From: Gemmata sp.
GTDB taxonomy: Bacteria; Planctomycetota; Planctomycetia; Gemmatales; Gemmataceae
Direction of reading: 5' to 3'
Assembly (NCBI GenBank): GCA_025055115.1
Contig: JANWYJ010000040.1
Span: forward strand, 1 to 64,000
DNA: 64,000 nucleotides
The notes beneath the pieces are model-generated. The model made no database searches, had not been told where the DNA came from, and worked only from the letters and a program-made list of their open reading frames with translations. The first letter of the stretch is position 1; each line of letters opens with the position of its first letter. The position numbers were made by a program, and so were the translations under genes. Positions 23,820 through 32,181 of this stretch are shown here, one piece after another.

Positions 23820-26783
23820 ATGAGTATTGCCTGCCCCTACTGTAAAGCGGTACTCAATCCCAAAGGCCTGAAACCGGGGCGTTTTCAACCGAAATGTCCC
23901 GGCTGTGGGAAACCTTTTGTGTTGGTGGTGGCCGACGACGCCCGCACAGTACGAGTGCAGGCGCTGCCCACGGCCCCCCCTCCGCCCCCCAAGCGAAAAC
24001 TGACACCAGAAGAACACGCGGCGTTATTGCTGGAGGGCAAGAATCCGGCCGACTACGGGGAGCCGCCCGACGTGGCCCGGCCACAACCTGCCCCCGGGGC
24101 GGGAACGATACCTGTCAAAACTCGGCCCAAGCCGGAGGGGCCACCAGCCCCAGCGCCGGTCGACCCCAACGTCACCGGGGATTTCACCGAGCCGGAAAGC
24201 CCCGCCCCATCCCCTGCGGTCCGGGCGAGCCGAACCATCACCGTCCATCAGCCGGACATGGACCCGAACGCCACCGGGGATTTCACGGAGCCAGAGCATT
24301 CCCGACGCCACAAGCTCGCGACGGCTGATCCGGGCGCCACTGGTGAATTCACGGAAGCCCAAGCGTCGTCCGCGGCATTTCACGACAAACCCACTCAGAA
24401 AGACCCAGCGGATGAGGTGATCGAAAAACCTCGGAAAAAATCCTCCCGCCCCGCCTCCGATTTGGCCGCGGAGTTCACCAGCGACGACGACAAACCGCCG
24501 CGACTGGGGGGCTACGAAGTGTTGAAGGTGCTCGGCAAAGGCGGTATGGGCGCGGTTCTCTTGGGGCGGCAGATTTCCTTGGATCGCAAGGTGGCCCTCA
24601 AGGTAATGCATCCGAAAATTGCGAAAAATCCTAGCTATGTGGCCCGCTTCACGCGCGAAGCCTATGCTGCAGCGCAACTGACCCACCACAATGTGGTGCA
24701 AATTTACGACATCGGGGAAGACAAAGGCCGCCATTTCTTCAGCATGGAGTTCGTTCAGGGCCAATCGTTAACCGACGTCATCAAAAAAGAGGGCAAACTG
24801 GCACCCGATGTGGCGGTCAACTACATTTTGCAGGCCGCCCGCGGTTTACGGTACAGTCACAACCAGGGGATGGTTCACCGCGACATCAAGCCCGACAATT
24901 TGCTCGTGAACACCGAAGGAATTGTCAAGGTGGCGGATTTGGGCCTGGTGAAGCTACCGGCGGGCGAACTCGAAAACCTCGATGCGGAAGAAACACCCGC
25001 GGAGGCCCGCGCGCCGCAACTGACCCACGCCGGCGCGGTGATGGGCACCCCGGCCTATATGTCGCCCGAACAAGCGACCGATTCGGCCTCCGTCGATGCA
25101 CGGGCCGATATCTACTCCCTCGGTTGCACCCTCTATGTCCTGCTAACCGGGAAACCCCCTTTCGAAGGCAAAACCGCTTTAGAAATCATCAGCAAACATC
25201 AGACCGAGCCGATTGTTCCCCCCGATGTTGTGGTGAAACGGGTTCCTCCCGCCCTCTCGGCCATCCTCATGAAGATGATGGCCAAAAAACCGGCCGACCG
25301 CTACCAATCGATGGACGAAGTGATCGCCGCTCTTGAGGGGTTTTTGGGTCTGGAACATGCCGGTACCTTCAACCCCAAGGAAGAACAGGCCGATCAGATC
25401 GAGAAATGCGCCCATCAATACCATTTCCGATCCAAGGCAGGGCTGAAGCGTTCCCTGACGATTGGCTTTTTCGTGGTGTGCTTGTTCGGCATGGTAAGTT
25501 CGGCTTTGGCAGGGCTGCCCGGCTTGGCCGGCGGCTTCTTGGGGCTGGCGATCATGACCCCGTTGGCGTATTTCGTCGTTCACGGCCTCTTCTCCGGGTC
25601 GATTGTCTTCAAAAAGGTCCGGGCGGTCGTGTTTGGCATGCGCGGGATCGATTGGCTCTTCTGGGGCGGGGGTGGCTTGCTGTTTCTGGCGACACTATAT
25701 CTGTTGGGCCTGTTGTGGTCGTGGTTGGGTTTTGCGGTTGTTGCCGTGGTTTTGGCGTTCGCCCTGTGGTGGGGCGTCGATCGCCGCGTCGCGCAGGAGC
25801 AGGAGAAACCCCTCGACGAGGCGCGCAGTCTGCTGCGGTCGCTTCGGGTGCAGGGTTTGGAAGAAGACGCGATCCGGCAGTTTGTGTGCAAGTACGCGGG
25901 GCCGTATTGGGAGCCGCTCTATGAGGCGCTGTTTGGTTACGAAGCGATGATCGCCGCGCGGGCTTCACGCAAGGGCGTGACCGGGGAAACGTGGAAGAAA
26001 TGCGCTACCTGGCGTGACCCGATTGTGCAATGGGCCGATGCCCGGATGGAAGCGCAACGGCTGGCACGCGAACGGGTCCACCTCCAGAAAGTCGAAGCCC
26101 AAGCCCTGGTCGCGGAAGGCGTCAGCCAGGCCGAAGCCCAAGCCCGTGCCGAAGAAATGGCCGCCCAGATGGTGGAACAGGCTGCGGAGGCCCACCAAGC
26201 CCGCCGCGAAGGCAAAGACGTAAACATCCGCGAACTCGTCGCGGCCGCACGCCAACGCCGTCGTCCGCAGCCCGGAATGACCATCGCGGGCAAAAAACAC
26301 CGCAACTTGTGGTTCAAAGATTTCATCAACAATTGGTTCGGCCGCCGCTTACGCCTGACGCTTGGCGCGGCAGTCTTCGCCGCAGGTCTATTGTGGCTGC
26401 ATCAAAATAACCTGCTGAAGGATAATCAGGCGATTACAGCTATCAGCCAAGGCGATCTGGAAGCCGCCCAAAAAGCCGCCACCGCCACCAGCCGCGCCAC
26501 CACGCAGCCCCTGAAAGTTCCAGGGAATATCGTCACAGTGCCCACGGAGTTGCAACCGGTCCTCAATACCTGGGCCTTGCCACTGACGGGGCTGATGTTA
26601 CTCCTCAACGGTTTGTTCTACTTCGGCTGGAGGCCGACCGTGGTTACTCTGCCGGGGGCCGCAATCGCCCTTTTCGGCCCCCAATTTGGTATCCCGGACA
26701 TCGACATCCTCACCGCCCAGCAACTGAGCTTGGCCATCGGGGCTGTTCTGATTTTGGTCATCGCTCGCTTCGTGCGGCAATAA
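23820..26783 (+). CDS. Membrane-bound Ser/Thr protein kinase with N-terminal zinc ribbon
   Basis: The protein has 987 residues. ATG 23820 is chosen over a TTG nine bases upstream because it opens directly into the zinc ribbon CPYC...CPGC (residues 5-30). A Pro-rich linker contains three copies of a D-P-x-A/V-T-G-D/E-F-T-E motif (about residues 118, 145 and 167). The kinase domain spans about 230-510: GKGGMGAVLLG loop, VALKVM lysine, HRDIKPDNLL catalytic loop, ADLGLVKL in place of DFG, and MGTPAYMSPEQ. Four hydrophobic helices follow (545-655), then a helical charged region (660-835) and three more hydrophobic segments to the C terminus. The next genes form a type VII-like set, so it may regulate that system. 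It has its own 157-base spacer from that set. Confidence 0.9.
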   Translation: MSIACPYCKAVLNPKGLKPGRFQPKCPGCGKPFVLVVADDARTVRVQALPTAPPPPPKRKLTPEEHAALLLEGKNPADYGEPPDVARPQPAPGAGTIPVKTRPKPEGPPAPAPVDPNVTGDFTEPESPAPSPAVRASRTITVHQPDMDPNATGDFTEPEHSRRHKLATADPGATGEFTEAQASSAAFHDKPTQKDPADEVIEKPRKKSSRPASDLAAEFTSDDDKPPRLGGYEVLKVLGKGGMGAVLLGRQISLDRKVALKVMHPKIAKNPSYVARFTREAYAAAQLTHHNVVQIYDIGEDKGRHFFSMEFVQGQSLTDVIKKEGKLAPDVAVNYILQAARGLRYSHNQGMVHRDIKPDNLLVNTEGIVKVADLGLVKLPAGELENLDAEETPAEARAPQLTHAGAVMGTPAYMSPEQATDSASVDARADIYSLGCTLYVLLTGKPPFEGKTALEIISKHQTEPIVPPDVVVKRVPPALSAILMKMMAKKPADRYQSMDEVIAALEGFLGLEHAGTFNPKEEQADQIEKCAHQYHFRSKAGLKRSLTIGFFVVCLFGMVSSALAGLPGLAGGFLGLAIMTPLAYFVVHGLFSGSIVFKKVRAVVFGMRGIDWLFWGGGGLLFLATLYLLGLLWSWLGFAVVAVVLAFALWWGVDRRVAQEQEKPLDEARSLLRSLRVQGLEEDAIRQFVCKYAGPYWEPLYEALFGYEAMIAARASRKGVTGETWKKCATWRDPIVQWADARMEAQRLARERVHLQKVEAQALVAEGVSQAEAQARAEEMAAQMVEQAAEAHQARREGKDVNIRELVAAARQRRRPQPGMTIAGKKHRNLWFKDFINNWFGRRLRLTLGAAVFAAGLLWLHQNNLLKDNQAITAISQGDLEAAQKAATATSRATTQPLKVPGNIVTVPTELQPVLNTWALPLTGLMLLLNGLFYFGWRPTVVTLPGAAIALFGPQFGIPDIDILTAQQLSLAIGAVLILVIARFVRQ

Positions 26784-26894
26784 TCCGGGGGACGATGGCC
26801 GCTGCGACGCGGCCTACGCCCCACCAACGATTGCGTTTCTTCTGGGTCACGAACGGTTGGGCGCGGAAAAGGCCGCACGAGGGGACTTTTGCGG

Positions 26895-26900
26895 TATAAT
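26895..26900 (+). promoter_or_regulatory. Possible -10 element (TATAAT) of the WXG100/ATPase operon
   Basis: GGTATAAT ends 39 bases before the WXG100-like start codon. No -35 match is evident. The position suggests that the four-gene set 26940-32003 has its own promoter. Confidence 0.4.
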
Positions 26901-26939
26901 GGTGAGGCACCCTCGTGATGCCGCTTCCGGAGCGAAGTC

Positions 26940-27212
26940 ATGTCCCAGGCCATCGTGGACCCCGCCGAGCTACGCCGCTTTGCCGGTAACCTCAAGCGCT
27001 TCAACGCCGATCTGCAAGCCGCTGTAGCCGGGCTACACGGGCAGTTGATGGCTTTAGGGGATAGTTGGCGTGACCAGGAACATGACCGCTTCCGGCAAGA
27101 GTTCGAAGCCACGATGCAAGTTCTCGAACGCTTCCTTGAGGTTTCGGAACAGCACATTCCCTTCCTGCTCCGCAAAGCCGAGCGGATCGAAGAATATCTT
27201 TCGCAACGGTGA
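26940..27212 (+). CDS. WXG100-like small protein (type VII secretion)
   Basis: The protein has 90 residues, with a GGAG site 7 bases before the ATG. It is predicted as two long helices joined by a turn, LMALGDSWRDQEHDRFRQEF. This is the WXG100 pattern, with W-R-D at the W-x-G position, as in many divergent family members. The length of about 100 residues, high helix propensity and absence of Cys agree. WXG100 proteins are substrates and partners of type VII ATPases. Such an ATPase is encoded three genes downstream, and the next start codon lies 3 bases after this stop. The family call is by pattern and is strengthened by context. Confidence 0.8.
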   Translation: MSQAIVDPAELRRFAGNLKRFNADLQAAVAGLHGQLMALGDSWRDQEHDRFRQEFEATMQVLERFLEVSEQHIPFLLRKAERIEEYLSQR

Positions 27213-27215
27213 GCC

Positions 27216-27848
27216 ATGTCGGCCGATGTTCGCGCGATTGACGCCCTCAGCCAATGGCGGGCCCAACTGGCCACCTACGGCGAGCTGTTGGCTGAGGCCC
27301 TGGCCGGGGTCAATTTGGAAATCCGTCGCGTCCACGAATGGCTCGACGAACAACTGACGCTCTGGAAACGAGCCATTCGGCAGTGTGAGGAGGACGTGAC
27401 CCGAGCCAAAGCGGAACTGGCGCAACGCCAATTCCCCACCTGGGACGGCCGCGAACCCGACTGCACGGTTCAGGAAAAGAATCTGCGGCAAGCCAAAGCC
27501 CGTTTGGAGTATGCCCAAGACAAAGTGGCTACCATTCGCCGTTGGATGACCCGGCTACCCCAGGTGATCGACGAAGTCTTCACTGGCCCTTCGCGCCGGC
27601 TCCAGTCGATGCTCGAAGCCGATCTGCCAACGGCCCTGGCGGAACTCAGTCGGCGGATCGCTGCTCTGGAAAGCTACGCCGGGTTGCGCCCCGATTACGC
27701 TCCCCTGGGGACAACAGCCACACTCATCAACCATCGCCCGCCACCGCCAGTAACCCACACCACCGCTTCGCAGGATCACAACACGCGCTGTTCCCCGTCG
27801 CCCGCAGCATCTCCGCCTGAAGATTCACCGCGTGAGGACAATTCATGA
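27216..27848 (+). CDS. Coiled-coil protein of the type VII-like operon, unknown function
   Basis: This 210-residue protein starts 3 bases after the WXG100 stop and overlaps the next gene by ATGA. Residues 1-155 are predicted helical with heptad patterns (EEDVTRAKAELAQRQ and NLRQAKARLEYAQDKVATIRRW). Residues 165-210 are Pro/Ser/Thr-rich and probably disordered. I do not recognise a family. Length and helix content would suit a chaperone or a secreted partner of the WXG100-like protein. Tight linkage to the ATPase argues for a dedicated component. Confidence 0.82.
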   Translation: MSADVRAIDALSQWRAQLATYGELLAEALAGVNLEIRRVHEWLDEQLTLWKRAIRQCEEDVTRAKAELAQRQFPTWDGREPDCTVQEKNLRQAKARLEYAQDKVATIRRWMTRLPQVIDEVFTGPSRRLQSMLEADLPTALAELSRRIAALESYAGLRPDYAPLGTTATLINHRPPPPVTHTTASQDHNTRCSPSPAASPPEDSPREDNS

Positions 27849-28066
27849 GATTCGGCACCACACGTAGCCAAATCTATGATGCTCAGAAAACAGCCCAAGC
27901 CCACTGGCTGGCGACCGAGGAATTTTGGACCGACGAAGTCCGCCGCGAACATGGCGAAAAGTGTGTTGTACCCCTCGATGCCGCAGTGAGCGATGTTTTA
28001 CGGGCGATTGACCAATTGGCGATCATCGCCACCCAACTACGCCACGAATGCGAATTCACCGGCTGA
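27845..28066 (+). CDS. 73-residue helical protein with W-x-D turn, possible second WXG100-like partner
   Basis: The start codon overlaps the previous stop (ATGA, 27845-27848), so translation is coupled. The 73 residues form a probable helical hairpin. ATEEFWTDEVRREHGEK can be laid beside the turn of the WXG100-like protein (GDSWRDQEHDRFRQEF), with W-x-D and the following basic/acidic positions matching. It then continues into an amphipathic helix (SDVLRAIDQLAIIATQLRHE). Being one of a WXG100-like pair is inference. The gene ends 40 bases before the ATPase. Confidence 0.75.
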   Translation: MRFGTTRSQIYDAQKTAQAHWLATEEFWTDEVRREHGEKCVVPLDAAVSDVLRAIDQLAIIATQLRHECEFTG

Positions 28067-28106
28067 TCCACGAGCTACTTCTCGACGCTGCAGGGCAAGG
28101 TGTCTG

Positions 28107-31100
28107 ATGTCGGAAAATCTCTTTGATTGTCAACGGGCCGCAATCGAACGGCTCCGCGAAGCCATTCGCACCCGGGCCACAGCCGAGGCGGAAATCACCA
28201 CCACGTTCCACCGCGCACGCGAGAAAGCCGAACGCGAGATCGCCCGGGCACGCCAAACCCATGCCACCGCCTTGGGGCAAGAACTCGCAGAACTCGAGGC
28301 CGCCCACACCGCGACCATCGAACGCATCGCTGCTGAATACAACGCCCAACTTTTGGCTCTCGAACAAAGCCGCGACGACCGCCGCCAACAGACCACCGCC
28401 CGTTTCACCGCCGCCCAACAGAAAGGGCAAGAAGATTACAACAATGACATCTGGAAACACGATTCTCTCCTGGAAGCCGGCGAGAAAGCGGCCCACGAGC
28501 AACGCGACGCTCTCCTTCGTAAAGCTGCCGCCGGGGAAGAGCAAATTCAATCCCTCCGGGCACAAATGGAATCCCTTCTGGCCCGAGTGCGGCTCCGTTC
28601 CGAACAGATCGCAGGCCAGACCGAACTCCCTCCGCCCAGCGACGACGATCCCATTCAGCGCCTGAACAAATGGCTGGCCACAGCCCGCGAACAGCTGACC
28701 GCTCTCCAAAACGCCGCCACGCCACGATGGGGCCATCCGCGGCGGCTACCGGTGCTGATCCTGCTGGGTATGGCCGTGGGTGCGGTCGCCGGCGTCATCC
28801 TCGATAACCCCTGGATCGCGACGATCGTCGCCGCCGCCGTCGGCCTGCTTGTAGGGACGAGCCTCTGGCTGTGGCTGCGGTCACGCGGCCGAGAAACCAC
28901 GCGGCAATTCGGCCAAGCCATCGCCCAGCATCTGGCCGAAGCTGCGCGCTCGGTACAACTCCTCCAGGACTTTGCTCAGTCAGAATTCAATGCCCAACTG
29001 CAACACTTACGCGACAAACATGCTCGCCGCCGCGAAAAAACCGACAACTACTACAAACCGCTGTTGGAATTACAAAAGAAGCAATTCGACGAAGAACTGT
29101 TGCGGATTGAAACGGAGTTTGCCACGGCCGCCGAATCGCTTCGCCGCCAACGCGGTCACGCCACCCGCGCCGCCGAAGACCACTACCGGACACGCAAAGA
29201 AGCCATTGAGGCTCGCCTCGGCCAGGAACTGAAAGCAGCTGAGGACGCCTATACCCAGGCCATCACCGCCGCCACCGCCGCCCGCGAGGCCGCGTGGAAC
29301 GCTATGACCAGCCGCTGGCAGGCCGCGGTGACGGAAGTCGAAGCCACCTTCGCCCGGCTCCGCCAAGACGGTCAGGAATTCTTCCCACCGTGGGAACAGT
29401 TGACAGCCTCACGGGCCTGGCCACAACGTGTTCCCGCGGGAATTCGCCTCGGCGACTGGCACTTTGATACCAACATCCTTCCCGAGCTTGCCACGACCGA
29501 TGGCCGCTGGCTCCTGCCGGGTTCTCTCAATGAACCGGTCCCCGCGTTCATTCCGTTTTCGGAGCGATGTTCCGTCTTGTTCCGCTGCCGCGACGATGGC
29601 CGCACCGCCGGAGTGCACGCCCTGCAGTCCCTCATGCTCCGGTTCTTGACCGGGTTGCCACCGGGGAAAGTCCGCTTCACCATTATCGATCCGGTCGGGC
29701 TGGGCGAGAATTTTGCCGCCTTCATGCATCTGGCCGATTATGACGAAAAGCTCGTCACCGCACACATCTGGACAGAAGCCCGGGACATTGAGCAGCGCCT
29801 GATCGACCTGACCGACCACATCGCCAGCGTGATCCAAAAGTACCTCCGCAATCAGTATCAGTCGATCGAGGAGTACAATCGGGCTGCCGGGGAGGTCGCG
29901 GAACCGTATCGCGTTCTGGTGGTCGCAAATTTCCCCACAAACTTTACACCGGAAGCCGCCAAACGGCTGGTGAGTATCGCGACCAGTGGCCCGGCGTGTG
30001 GGGTGTGTGTACTCACAACCGTCGATACTCGCGCCGCGATGCCCCGGGACTTCAACCTGGCGGATTTGGAAGCGGTCAGTTACACCGTGGCTTGGAAAGA
30101 GGGGAAATTCATCCCCAAAGACCCCCTCTTGGCTCCCTTCCCACCGCGGATCGACCCTCCGCCACCGCCAAGTACGATCGCGGACTTGGTCCGCCGCGTG
30201 GGGGCGGCCAGTCAAGAGGCTGTTCGAGTTGAAGTCCCCTTCGACTTCATTGCGCCTGCGCCCGATGCGGTATGGCAAGCCAGCGCCGCCAAAGGTTTCG
30301 AGGTGCCCATTGGCCGCGCTGGGGCGACGCGCCGGCAGGTTTTTTCACTCGGTCGCGGCACCGCCCAACACGCGGTCATCGCCGGCAAAACGGGTTCCGG
30401 CAAATCGACACTGCTGCACGCCCTGATCACTAATCTGGCCCTGACCTACAGCCCCGATGAAGCGGAACTCTACCTCATCGACTTCAAAGAAGGGGTGGAA
30501 TTCCAATGGTACGCCACGTATCGGTTGCCGCATGCCCGGGTTGTCGCCATCCAATCGGAACGGGAATTCGGTGTCAGTGTGCTGCAACGGCTCGATGGCA
30601 TTCTCCGCGAGCGTGGGGAGAAATTCCGCGACGCGGGGGTCAATGATCTGGCGGCCTATCGCGCCGCTCGGCCCGAGGAGAAAACCCCACGCATTCTTCT
30701 GGTCATCGACGAATTCCAAGCCTTTTTCACCGAAGACGACAAACTGGCGCAAGAAGCCGCTCTTTTGCTCGATCGTTTGGTCCGGCAAGGTCGGGCGTTT
30801 GGTCTCCACGTCGTGCTTGGCTCGCAAACGCTCGGCGGTGCCTATTCCTTAGCCCGCAGTACGATTGATCAGATGGCCGTCCGCATTGCGTTGCAATGTT
30901 CGGATGCCGACGCGCAACTGATTCTCAGCAAAGACAATACGGCAGCGCGGCTGCTGTCGCGCCCCGGGGAGGCGATCTACAACGACCAAAATGGCCTGAC
31001 CGAAGGCAACGATCCCTTCCAAGTGGTCTGGCTGTCAGAAGAACGTCGAGAACGGATTCTCGAAGAGTTGCATCGGCGCGCCGGCGACCGGTGGCCGCCC

Positions 31101-32003
31101 CCCTTGGTGTTTCAAGGCCATACCTCGGCCGATTTGGCCAACAACCGTGCCCTGGCCCAGCAACTGGCAGCGCCCAGTCCGGTCAAAGTTCCCACCGCCT
31201 GGTTGGGTGAACCTGTGGCCATCAAAGAACCGACCGCGGCCGCCTTCCGACCGCACGGTGGCATGAATTTGCTCATGGTCGGGCCGAATGAAGACGCTGC
31301 TCGGGCGCTGTTCGTCGCTTCGCTGCTGAGTTTGGCCGCTCAAGTGCCCGGAATACGCCTAACGATCTGCGACGGCACACCCGATGATGCCGACGCGGCG
31401 GACTATCTGCGACGGTTCGCGGCGTATTGGCCCCACGTTGTCGCTCCCGATCGCCTCGGGTTGGCCGCCGCATTGGCCGAATTGACCAACGACATCGACC
31501 AGCGCCAGAAGGGGGCTGCCGAACGCATGCCGCGATTCCTGTTCATCTTCGGGATTCAACGCTTCCGCGAATTGCGCAAATCCGAGGACGATTTCGGCTT
31601 CGGCCGTCGCAGCGAACGTGAACCATCCCCGGCCGAGCGACTGGCGGCCATCCTCCGCGAAGGCCCCCTGGTCGGGATTCATACCGTGGTGTGGTGCGAT
31701 TCCCTGGTGAATCTCAATCGGGCGTTCGACCGGCCGCTGGTGCGGGAATTCGGCATGCGCGTCCTCTTCCAAATGAGTGCCACCGACTCCAGTACACTGA
31801 TGGATTCACCCGCCGCCGCAAAGCTCGGGCGCTACCGAGCCTTGTTTGTGCACGAAGAACAAGAACGGGCGGAGAAGTTCCGACCCTACGGATTGCCGGC
31901 CACAGAATGGCTCAACGCCGTCAGCGCCATCTTGCGTTCCCGAAGTGAACTGACCGGGGTCACGGCAGACGGGGTTTCCCGCTCGGTTTCCACCCCGGCC
32001 TGA
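28107..32003 (+). CDS. FtsK/EssC-type type VII-like secretion ATPase with coiled coils
   Basis: The protein has 1298 residues. The start at 28107 (GGCAAGG upstream) is preferred to an open frame reaching back to 27993, which would overlap the 73-residue gene. Order: coiled coil (15-190), two membrane helices (212-255, LILLGMAVGAVAGVIL and IVAAAVGLLVGTSLWLWL), second coiled coil (260-435), then three FtsK-like domains. Domain 1 (about 480-715) lacks a P-loop. Domain 2 (about 730-1000) has a perfect Walker A, AGKTGSGKSTLLHAL (near 757), and Walker B LLVIDEF (near 866). Domain 3 (about 1045-1280) has GPNEDAAR at the P-loop position, so it is degenerate. Two membrane helices plus three tandem ATPase domains are the hallmark of EccC/EssC motors. 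The FHA domains of EssC are absent. Confidence 0.9.
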   Translation: MSENLFDCQRAAIERLREAIRTRATAEAEITTTFHRAREKAEREIARARQTHATALGQELAELEAAHTATIERIAAEYNAQLLALEQSRDDRRQQTTARFTAAQQKGQEDYNNDIWKHDSLLEAGEKAAHEQRDALLRKAAAGEEQIQSLRAQMESLLARVRLRSEQIAGQTELPPPSDDDPIQRLNKWLATAREQLTALQNAATPRWGHPRRLPVLILLGMAVGAVAGVILDNPWIATIVAAAVGLLVGTSLWLWLRSRGRETTRQFGQAIAQHLAEAARSVQLLQDFAQSEFNAQLQHLRDKHARRREKTDNYYKPLLELQKKQFDEELLRIETEFATAAESLRRQRGHATRAAEDHYRTRKEAIEARLGQELKAAEDAYTQAITAATAAREAAWNAMTSRWQAAVTEVEATFARLRQDGQEFFPPWEQLTASRAWPQRVPAGIRLGDWHFDTNILPELATTDGRWLLPGSLNEPVPAFIPFSERCSVLFRCRDDGRTAGVHALQSLMLRFLTGLPPGKVRFTIIDPVGLGENFAAFMHLADYDEKLVTAHIWTEARDIEQRLIDLTDHIASVIQKYLRNQYQSIEEYNRAAGEVAEPYRVLVVANFPTNFTPEAAKRLVSIATSGPACGVCVLTTVDTRAAMPRDFNLADLEAVSYTVAWKEGKFIPKDPLLAPFPPRIDPPPPPSTIADLVRRVGAASQEAVRVEVPFDFIAPAPDAVWQASAAKGFEVPIGRAGATRRQVFSLGRGTAQHAVIAGKTGSGKSTLLHALITNLALTYSPDEAELYLIDFKEGVEFQWYATYRLPHARVVAIQSEREFGVSVLQRLDGILRERGEKFRDAGVNDLAAYRAARPEEKTPRILLVIDEFQAFFTEDDKLAQEAALLLDRLVRQGRAFGLHVVLGSQTLGGAYSLARSTIDQMAVRIALQCSDADAQLILSKDNTAARLLSRPGEAIYNDQNGLTEGNDPFQVVWLSEERRERILEELHRRAGDRWPPPLVFQGHTSADLANNRALAQQLAAPSPVKVPTAWLGEPVAIKEPTAAAFRPHGGMNLLMVGPNEDAARALFVASLLSLAAQVPGIRLTICDGTPDDADAADYLRRFAAYWPHVVAPDRLGLAAALAELTNDIDQRQKGAAERMPRFLFIFGIQRFRELRKSEDDFGFGRRSEREPSPAERLAAILREGPLVGIHTVVWCDSLVNLNRAFDRPLVREFGMRVLFQMSATDSSTLMDSPAAAKLGRYRALFVHEEQERAEKFRPYGLPATEWLNAVSAILRSRSELTGVTADGVSRSVSTPA

Positions 32004-32181
32004 ACACCACGCCGCCATCCTCGGGACATCACACGGGGACAAGCGTCCTGGTCGGAAGGGCCAACCGCCCGAGCGATTCCGGCCTGGCCAGACGGCAGGC
32101 ATAACATAACGCAAAACCCACTTGTCGGAAGGAGCGTTGTTGCTCTAAGTTGGGCGGTGAAAAGCCATGGAGGGCTACGGG

